A stretch of DNA of 64,000 nucleotides from Symbiodinium natans (taxonomy: Eukaryota; Sar; Dinophyceae; Suessiales; Symbiodiniaceae), in assembly GCA_905221605.1 (NCBI GenBank), contig CAJNDS010002272.1, positions 236,501-300,500 on the forward strand, written 5' to 3'. Position numbers and translations under genes: made by a program. Positions 51,201 to 60,200 of the stretch are shown in pieces. How positions within the stretch are numbered: the stretch's first letter is position 1; every line of letters begins with the position of its first letter. The notes beneath the pieces are model-generated. The model was not told the origin of the DNA. It saw only the letters and a program-made list of their open reading frames with translations, and did not search any database.

Positions 51201-54200
51201 AAAAAGGGTACCCTTTTTTATGCCTAGGTTACTCCCGGGTCTAGTAGGGGGCTATTCGGGAACTCAGACATCAGCCCTGCACTGTGGGACAAAACATTTG
51301 AGGGCTTACGGCTATTGAGGAACTAAGACATCAGCCCCCGCGCAGCGCGGAAGACTTTTTTCAAAGAGTTCGTTGAGGCAAAGCATTGTGTTATTTGCAT
51401 AATCTCAAGTTTTGCTTTTTCTGGCAAGTACTTGCTTTAGCGGTACTTCCGGCAGCCGGAGCTACAGGCAAAGCAAGATTTCTGCATAAAGAAACCTGAA
51501 CCTGGCAGGTGACTGTTGTTGCTTATGTGTGGAAATGGGAAAGAAGAATCAGAGCAGGATGTCACAGCAGCTTTTTGACGCGTCGAATTGCCCACCCCTG
51601 TCTTAAGTATGGGGGTTGTTGCTCAACAACTCCGATTTGGCGCCAACCCCTGAACCCTGCGCCCTCAACCCCCTGGACCCCCGTTGGGACTCACGGGACA
51701 CCCCTGGGACCCCCCTCACACCTTCCTGCAACCCCCGCAACCTTTCTGGACCCTCCGTTCTTGAGGTAAGGTATCGCCAAGCCCGCCTGAACCCTGAACC
51801 TAAACATGGAACCCCTAAACACCCAAACCCCAAACCCTAAACCCTACACCCCTAAACCCCAAAACCCTAAACCCCTAAACCCCTAAATCCTAAACCCCTA
51901 AACCCCTAAATCCTAAGCCCCTAAAGCCCTAAACCCGTAAACCCCAAAACCCTAAAGCCTAAACTCCTGAACCCCTGAACCACTAAAACTAAACCCCAAA
52001 TCCCGCCGTGACTCTGGAAGCCAGTGCCAAGGCAAACCACTGCGGATGTGGGCATTGCAGCCTTGGCTGTTTGGTGGTGTCAGGTAGGGTTTAGGGCTTA
52101 GGGTTTGTGAGTTTAGGGTTTAGGGTTTCACGGTTTAGAGTTTAGGGTTCATTCCCAGGTCAGAAGGAAAGCGCCCGGGAGGTTTGAGGAGGTCCCGGAG
52201 AGCCCCAGGCCTGTCTCAGGGGCTTACAGGGGAGTGCAGGCGGGGTCTTAAGAGGTCAGGGGTTAGGATTTAGGGTTTAGGGTTTTGGGTTTTGGGTGGG
52301 GCTCAACAACACACAGAAATCTGCTTGGTAGGCGGGGTGGGGCACCCCAGCCAGGCGCCCAACAAAAACCACCCCCATCATGGTGTGGGATCTGGGGTCT
52401 TAAGAATGAAGCTACGCTGCATGGCAAAAATCGCCTGAATCCCTCAGACCTAGACCCTAAACCCTAACCCTAAACCCCTAAGGCCCTACGACCCAAAATC
52501 ACTAGACCCTAAACCCTCATCCCTAAACCCCTCAGGCCCCTACACCCTAAACCCTAAGCCCTAGAGGAAGCTGCCAAGGTGGTGATGTCGGCGAAGCAGC
52601 TCCTGGGAACCCGTGCCCGCGCCGTGAACCGAAGTTGGGCGAGGCGTTTTCCCAACCTGCCTCTTGGCATTTAGGGTTCCCTCTACCCTCAACCTTCAAC
52701 CCTAAACCCTAAACCCTAAACCCCAAACCCTAAACCCTAAAACCTAAAACCTAACCCTAACCCTAAACCCTAAACCCACACGTACTACAGTAGGGATGCA
52801 CACGGGGGTGGGGTCTGTCGCCAGGGGTCCTTCTCCCCCTTAAGCACTGAAAGCCCCAAACCCGAAACAAAAACCCTCAAACCCTAAAACCCTCAAACCC
52901 TAAAGGGTTGAGGGCAAAATCCTCAACCCTAAGCCCTAAACCCAAACCCTAAACCCTAAACCCTAAACCCTAAACCCTAAACCCTAAACCCTAAACCCTA
53001 AACCCTAAACCCTAAACCCTAAACCCTAAACCCTAAACCCTAAACCCTAAACCCTAAACCCTAACCCTAAACCTTAAACCCTAACCCCTAGCTCAGGTTC
53101 TTCGCCAGCAGCCATTCCAGCGGCCAGCAGGACCTGGATGGACACCTGCGACTCTGGCCGTTTCGGGCGCCCCAGCCCTTTCTGGACCCTTGGTAGGGTT
53201 TAGGGTTTAGGGTTTAGGGTTTAGGGTTTAGGGTTTAGGGTTTAGGGTTTAGGGTTTAGGGTTTAGGGTTTAGGGCTCAGGGTTTAGGGTTCAGGGTTTA
53301 GGGCTACTGGTCTACTAAGGACCGCTTCGATGCGGATAGCTACCAGAGCCATGTGTACAAGGGGCACATGGGCCTGGCAAGGCTCTTTACCCTCCTGCCA
53401 GATCTTCCCTGGTGTCTGAGGGATACTTGGGAGTATTGTATTTTTTTTATTGTATAATCATTCCTCAGAAACAGCTAAACTTAGAGTTTTTGAGAGGGTT
53501 CCAAGTTCAGTATAGGTATTGCTTGAGCGGCGATGACGTTTACATATTCGAGCCCTGGTTGCTTGAGGCCCTCGAGGAAGCTTCCGCGAAGCCCGGGGAA
53601 GAGGCCGTCTGTGCCGGCCACTCATTGCGACTGCCCTGGGACCACGCCAAGGAGACTTTCAAGTGGATGTCGCTCAAGTGTATGGAGATGTTCGGCGTGG
53701 GCCATGGGGGCGCCAACTGCGTCAAGATGGCCTATGACCTTCTCAGGCCTTTTGCAAACATGACTTTCGTCTATGGCGCAGCCATCTTTTGCAGCAACGC
53801 AGCCATGGCTAAGCTGGCGCCATTCTTATCCACCACGCTCGTCAGCGGCTACTTGGAGGGGTGGGAGATGCAACATTCAGCACCGCTTGAAGGCACCTCA
53901 CCTGTGCCTACATCCCCCTTGGGAGCTATTCTTTTAGTTTTTTGTTTATATAAAAAAAACCCAAGAGGGTACTACCCCTAAACCCTAAACCCTAAACCCT
54001 AAACCCTAAACCCTAAACCCTAAACCCTAAACCCTATTCAAGATATTATCTTTATGAAGGTTCTAAGGGAGTATAGGTGCATGTCGGGGGGCTCTTCCGG
54101 GACTATCTGCCTGTGTCGGATATTCTGCTGGGGCGTTGCATGGCCGAGCTCGAGATAAAACTCTACAGCTTCGATGTCGGAGGCTGGCAAGTCAAAGAAC

Positions 54201-57200
54201 CCAGCCCCCACCTCCAGGGTTTAGGGTTTAGGGTTTAGGGTTTAGGGTTTAGTGTTTAGGGTTTAGGGTTTAGGGTTGAGGAGGGTTTGGGGTTTAGGGT
54301 TGTGCTGGTGTAGGTTTGCAGGCTCTCATTGACCCTAAACCGTCCAAACCTTCTAAACCCTCTCAACTCAAGCAACCACTAAACCCCTCCAAACCCTACA
54401 CCCTAAACCCCGAAACCAAAGCCCCAAGCAGTTCGGTGTGACACTTGAGCTTGAGCCTGGCCAGCTTGGGTCAACGCCAGAAGTCCTCAGCAAGGCCCAC
54501 TCTACTACTCGAATAGTGTTGTGGTTTAGGATTTAGCGTTTTTTGGGGTTTGGTGTCAGGTGTCGGGTCGTTCTTAGCCCGCAGCAGCAACCCCTAAGCG
54601 CTAAGAAGCTGTTGGGGGTTCTGTTCCGACTTCGTCCACAAGCAACAACCCTTCATCATCAAGACGCATGTGGGGTCTGTTCGAACCCCCAAAACCCTGT
54701 AAACACTGAAGCCCTGCAAACCCTGTGTATCACCCTAAACCCTAAACCCTAAACCCTAAACCCCAAACCCCCAAAGCCCAGGCTACTGGGGCGGCGACTA
54801 TCTTCCCGGTTCGCCCGCCCTCGAGGATCCTCCTACAACTCATACCACAAAAGAGGCTCTCAGGTTGCGGGCTGACTTTTAGGATTTTGGGGCTTTTAGG
54901 GCTGAGGGGTTTTAGGACTTTGGGGGCATTTGGGGTCTTTCGGGGCTTAGGGCTTTACCTTTCAACAGCCCCAACCCCAATCCCCAAGCCCCCCCACGAC
55001 CCCGACGACGTGTCCTAAACCCTAAACCCTAAACCCTAGACCCTAGACCCTAAACCCTAAACCCTAAACCCTATACCCTAAACCCTAAACCCTATGTCCT
55101 AAACCCTGTGTCCTAAACCCTAAACCCTAAACCCTAGACCCTAGACCCTAAACCCGCCCGCCACCCCTCTCACCTCTGTTGGGGTAGGCGGGCGCAGTCG
55201 AGCGCTCAGCGAGACCACGGCAGGCTCTGCTAGGCTGCAGAGCCTGCCAGGCACACTCCTGAGAGGGTCGCCTAGCTAGAGTCGCCTAGCTCGTCTCAGA
55301 TAAATATTAGTACCCTAAACCCCAGGGGGGGGGGTCCTTTTTCAATTCCTGGCGGCCCCTTGACCCTGGCCCTGCACTGGTCCTGGCCCTGGCCCTGAAC
55401 CTGGCGCCCTTGGCCCCCTCCTCTGGCTTTATGTTGGCCCTGTCTGGCCCTAGGTCTGGCCGGCGCTGCCCTGGCCCTGACCCTGGCCTTGGCCCTGGCA
55501 TTGGCCCTGACCCTCGCCCTGGGCCCTGGCCCTGGCGCTGGCCCTGGCCCTGGTGCTGGCCCTGGTTCTGGCCCTGGCTCTGGCCCTCACCCTCACCCTG
55601 GCCCTGGCCCTGGCCCTGGCCCTGGCCTTCAACCCTTGGTAGGACCTTAAACCCTCCCAGTCAGGGGGGCTTAAACCCTTCCAGCAAGTAGGGCAAACCC
55701 TTCCACTGGCAGAAAGCTGCCAAAGAAGGCCCTGGAGCTGATTTTTGCAATTGCGGAGACTCTTCACGCCCTGAAATTTTCTGTGAGAGGGCCCTTCGGC
55801 CCAGACCGTCCCCTGCGCAAAACCTGAGGGGGGGGGTCCTTTGCCTTCTCCCCCAAGTGACCTCCGAAATCAAGGGACACCCTCGGCACCCCCTCAAAGT
55901 CGCAAATGCCAGTAAGCAGGGGGGTCTTAAACCCTTCCAGTAGGCAGAAGGCTGCCAAAGAAGGCCCTGGAGCTGACAGGAAGCCCTGAAAGGTCCGACC
56001 CCTCGCTTTGACCGCTCTAGTGAGTTTCGTTCTCTTGCAAAACCTGCAGACGCTTCACGCCCTGAATTTTCTGTGAGAGGGCCCTTCGGCCCAGACCGTC
56101 CCCTGCGCATAACCTGAGGGGGGGGGGTCCTTTGCCTTGTGCCCCCAAGTGACCTCCGAAGTCAAGGGACACCCTTGGCACCCCCTCAAAGTAGCAAATG
56201 TCCCAGGCAGTGCTCGACATGCTGCCTTCTGGCCCCAGATGATCTCCGACTTCCTAGTGTCCCAATCAGCCACTGTTCCCAAGTCCCCCCAAGAAATCGC
56301 CAACAGCTCGCCTCAAGTTCGGCAAGAGTTCACGACTCGCAAATATCCCAAGCATTCGCAGTGTTTTATCTTAGTGTGCTCTGAACATGTTCGATATGTG
56401 AAATTTGAATGGCTGGCTTGGCTTTGGCTGGCTCCGGTTTGGTTTCGTGATGAGTATTGTTTGGGTGGCCTCGGGGTGGGCATGTCTTCACACTTTTGCG
56501 TTCAGCTGACCAATGCTACACCCTAAACCCTAAACCCTAAACCCTATACCCTAAACCCTAAACCCTAAACCCAAAACCCTAAACCCTAAACCCTAAAACC
56601 TAAACCACAACCATAAACGCTATAGGACCCCGACAGTGTGTCCATGGCCACCTGGGAGCCTGCCGAGCTTCTTCCGGCGCAGCTTGGGTTGTGCTGGGGT
56701 TTAGGGTTTAGGGTTTAGGGTTTAGGGTTTAGGGTTTAGGGTTTAGGGTTTAGGGTTTAGGGCTTAGGGTTTAGGGTTTAGGGTTTCCCATCCCCCCAAA
56801 AATGAGCGCCAAGGGTTTGGGGCTTGGGATTTGGTGGGATAGCCAAGATCCGCAACAGACCCCAGGTGTGGCCCCTTTTTTTGTTTTTTTTGTTGGTTCC
56901 GATTTCTATATATGTTTTTTGATAAGAAACTGAGGTATGCCACAAGACCAGAAACTACACCTGGGTGTCTGAGTCCCATACCCTAAACAACCCCATTCCT
57001 CGAAGCTAATGAGGGAATAGGGTTGAGGCGTGTTTAGACCCTAGAAGCCCCAAGCCCCTAAACCCTAAACCCTAAACCCTACAACCTCCATCTGAAGCCC
57101 TACATCGTAAAGCCTCTCATCGTATGTTGGGTTTGAAGTTTTCGGTTTGGGGTGCAGCGGTATACACCCCCAAGCTCCTAAACCCTCAACTAGACCGTAG

Positions 57201-60200
57201 ACCCCAAACCCTAAACCCTAAACCCTAAACCCTAAACCCTAAACCCTAAACCCTAAACTCGATGCCAAGGGCCAAGCCCGCACTTTGGCACCGGCTCCAG
57301 AACGAGAGCTCCTTCTGTCGCCATTGGAAAATGCTTGTGACGTCTTTAGGGTTTATAGAGGGTTTAGGGTTACGTCTTTAGGGTTTAGGGTTTAGGGTTT
57401 AGGGTTTGGGGTTTAGGGAATCTACAAAAGAGTCACTCATGAACACCATAGCGCCCCGCGAACAGCGCGAACAGCGCGAACACCGCGAACACCGCGAACA
57501 CCGCGAACAGCCGGAACACCGCGAACACCACGAACAGCACCATAGCGCCCCGCGAACAGCGCGAACAGCGCGAACAGCGCGAACAGCGCGAACAGCGCGA
57601 ACAGCGTGAACAGCGTGAACAGCGGGAACACCGCGAACACCACAAACAGCACCATAGCGCCCCGCGAACAGCGCGAACAGCGCGAACAGCGCGAACAGCG
57701 CGAACAGCGCGAACAGCGCGAACAGCGTGAACAGCGTGAACAACGCGAACAGCGCGAACAGTGCGAACAGCGCGAACAGCGCGAACAGCGTGAACAGCGT
57801 GAACAGCGCGAACAGCGCGAACAGCGCGAACAGCGCGAACACCGCGAACACCGCGAACACCGCGAACAGCGGGAACACCGCGAACACCACGAACAGCACC
57901 ATAGCGCCCTGCGAACAGCGCGAACAGCGCGAACAGCGCGAACAGCGCGAACAGCGCGAACAGCGCGAACAGCGCGAACAGCGTGAACAGCGTGAACAGC
58001 GCGAACAGCGCGAACAGCGCGAACAGCGCGAACACCGCGAACACCGCGAACACCGCCAACAGCGGGAACACCGCGAACACCACGAACAGCACCATAGCGC
58101 CCCGCGAACAGCGCGAACAGCGCAGCGCGAACAGCGCGAACAGCGCGAACAGCGTGAACAGCGTGAACAGCGCGAACAGCGCGAACAGCGCGAACAGCGC
58201 GAACAGCGCGAACAGCGCGAACAGCGTGAACAGCGTGAACAGCGTGAACAGCGCGAACAGCGCGAACAGCGTGAACAGCGCGAACACCGCGAACAGCGCG
58301 AACAGGGCAACGGAGCGTTCATAAGTCAAAAGAGTAGGTTCTGGGTTCTGAAGGTAGGCCCTGGCTTTGGGGGGCCTTTTAGGGGTTGAGGGGTTGAGGG
58401 TTGGGGTTTAGGGTTGAGGGTTTGGGGTTCAGGGGTTTAGGGTTTGGGGTTTAGGGTTTAGGGGTTTAAGATCTAGGAGTCTAGGGTGTAGAGCGTTAGG
58501 GGCTTAGAGTTTCGGGTTTAGGGCTTTTTGCTGTTGGGAGCCCAGTGACCAAGAAGCTGGGTGGCTCGCGCAGCCGAGGCCAGTTTCAGATGCTGGAGTA
58601 CTGGTACGCAGTGATTCGGCCACTCGCAGAGGAGCAAAACGGAGCCTCCTGCCATTAGGAACCTCAAACCACCGCCACCCTCCAGCTTTACACCCCTAAC
58701 CCTAAACCCTAAACCCCAAACCCCCAACCCCAAACCCCAAACCTTATAAGCCCTAATCCTTCAACTCCGAGCCTTCGCAATCCACCCAGCTCCGCATGCA
58801 AACCCTAGACCCCAACCCTAAGCCCCAACCCTAAACTCTAAACCCCAAACCCCTAACCCTAAACCCCAAACCCTAAACCCCAGACCCTAACCCTTAACCC
58901 TTGAGCTGTGAAGCCGAACCGACCAGCCTGGGAGGGAGGCCTTGCCCAGGATTCGGGTTTGGTTTAGGGTTTAGGGTTTAGAGGGTTTAGGGTTTAGGGT
59001 TTAGGGTTTAGGGTTTAGGGTTTAGGGTTTAGGGTTTGATAGGGTTCACAGGGTTGATAGGGTTGTCATGGTTGATAGGGTTGATAGGACTGATAGGGCC
59101 GACAGGGTTGATGGGGTTGATGGGGTTGATAGGGTTGATAGGGTTGATAGGGTTGATAGGGTTGATAGCATCGGGTTCAGAAGGGCTATGTTGAGGGTTC
59201 AGGGTCTGCGGTTGGGGGTGTGGGCTTTCGGGTTTTAAAGCCCTAAGCCCGAAAGCCTAAACCCTAAACCATACAACGCCCACACCCTAGACCAAAACAC
59301 AGCAGGCCTACGTGGAGTGGCGGCGCGAGACACTGCGAGGGAAGGGCGATGACTTCTGCGACGAGCAGGCCGTGTCATCTCACCCAGCGAAAGTCGGCCT
59401 TAGGGTTCCCGTCCCTAAACCCTACAACAAGCGGGCCTGCCTGCCCATGACTGTGGCTCTTTCCTACACATTCCCATCGTTAACCCTATATGCATGTATA
59501 AAACATATATATATATATAGATTTGTATATATGTAGTTCCAGGCTTTCTAAAGCTTTGTATAGAGCTTGTTGGGAAGAATGTGGTTTCATAGGGCTTGCA
59601 GGGTTCATAGGGTTGACAGCTGTTTCGAGGATGTGACCCCTGGGACCCCAAACTCCTAATCCATCAATCCTAAACCCGAATCCCTTTACAATCCCGCATG
59701 TAACCCTAAGTACAACCCTCACCACCCGAAATACCCTAAATACCGAAATTGCAAAACCTTAATTAATCTCGACCCTAAAACCTGACCCCTCTATTCCCTA
59801 AATCCCTAAAGGCCTTGAAACATGCTAAACCCCTCCAAGCACCAACCCCTAAACCCGAAATCCCAAACCCGAAAGCCCATGGACCCCTCAAAGCCCTAAA
59901 GCCCTGAAGCCCTAAACTGCTCTAAGCCCCAAACTCTGAATCTCTAAAAACCGTTAACCCTGCATTCCTCCTAAACAGACCTAAATACCTCAAAACCCCT
60001 TAAGTCCCCACAAAAAACACCAAAAAACCCTTAACACGCTTCAAAACACCCTCAAAACCCCTAAAGGCCCCAAAACGCCCAAAAACGCCCACAAAAAAAA
60101 TAAAAAAAACTCCAAAAAACCCTCCAGCGCCAAGACTTGTTCCTCGAACAACCCCTAAACCCTAAACCCGAAACCCTAAACCCTAAACCCTAAACCCTAA

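Larger units (their letters stand above)
50036..52566. other. Intron of nested unknown gene: spacer and repeats
   Basis: CCCTAAA 50515-50620; element 51131-51244; CCCCTAAA variants 51830-51995. 50870-51050 is open on + (ending [12 protein letters not shown]) but unassigned. The word attgaggaactaagacatc recurs at 51091 and 51313 and, altered, at 51255. Confidence 0.5.

Noticed and set aside
54655-54690. tRNA-like 'tgttcgaaccccc'
   Set aside because: No matching A box, acceptor stem or anticodon arm upstream.
55450-56110. Arg/Ala-rich 105- and 149-codon frames on the - strand
   Set aside because: Generated by the CCCTGG array and the duplicated unit; no motif.
57399-58389. Open frames of up to 307 codons on both strands (Cys-Ser-Arg, Ala-Leu-Phe and Arg-Glu-Gln repeats)
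   Set aside because: Products of the 9-bp stop-free minisatellite in every frame.
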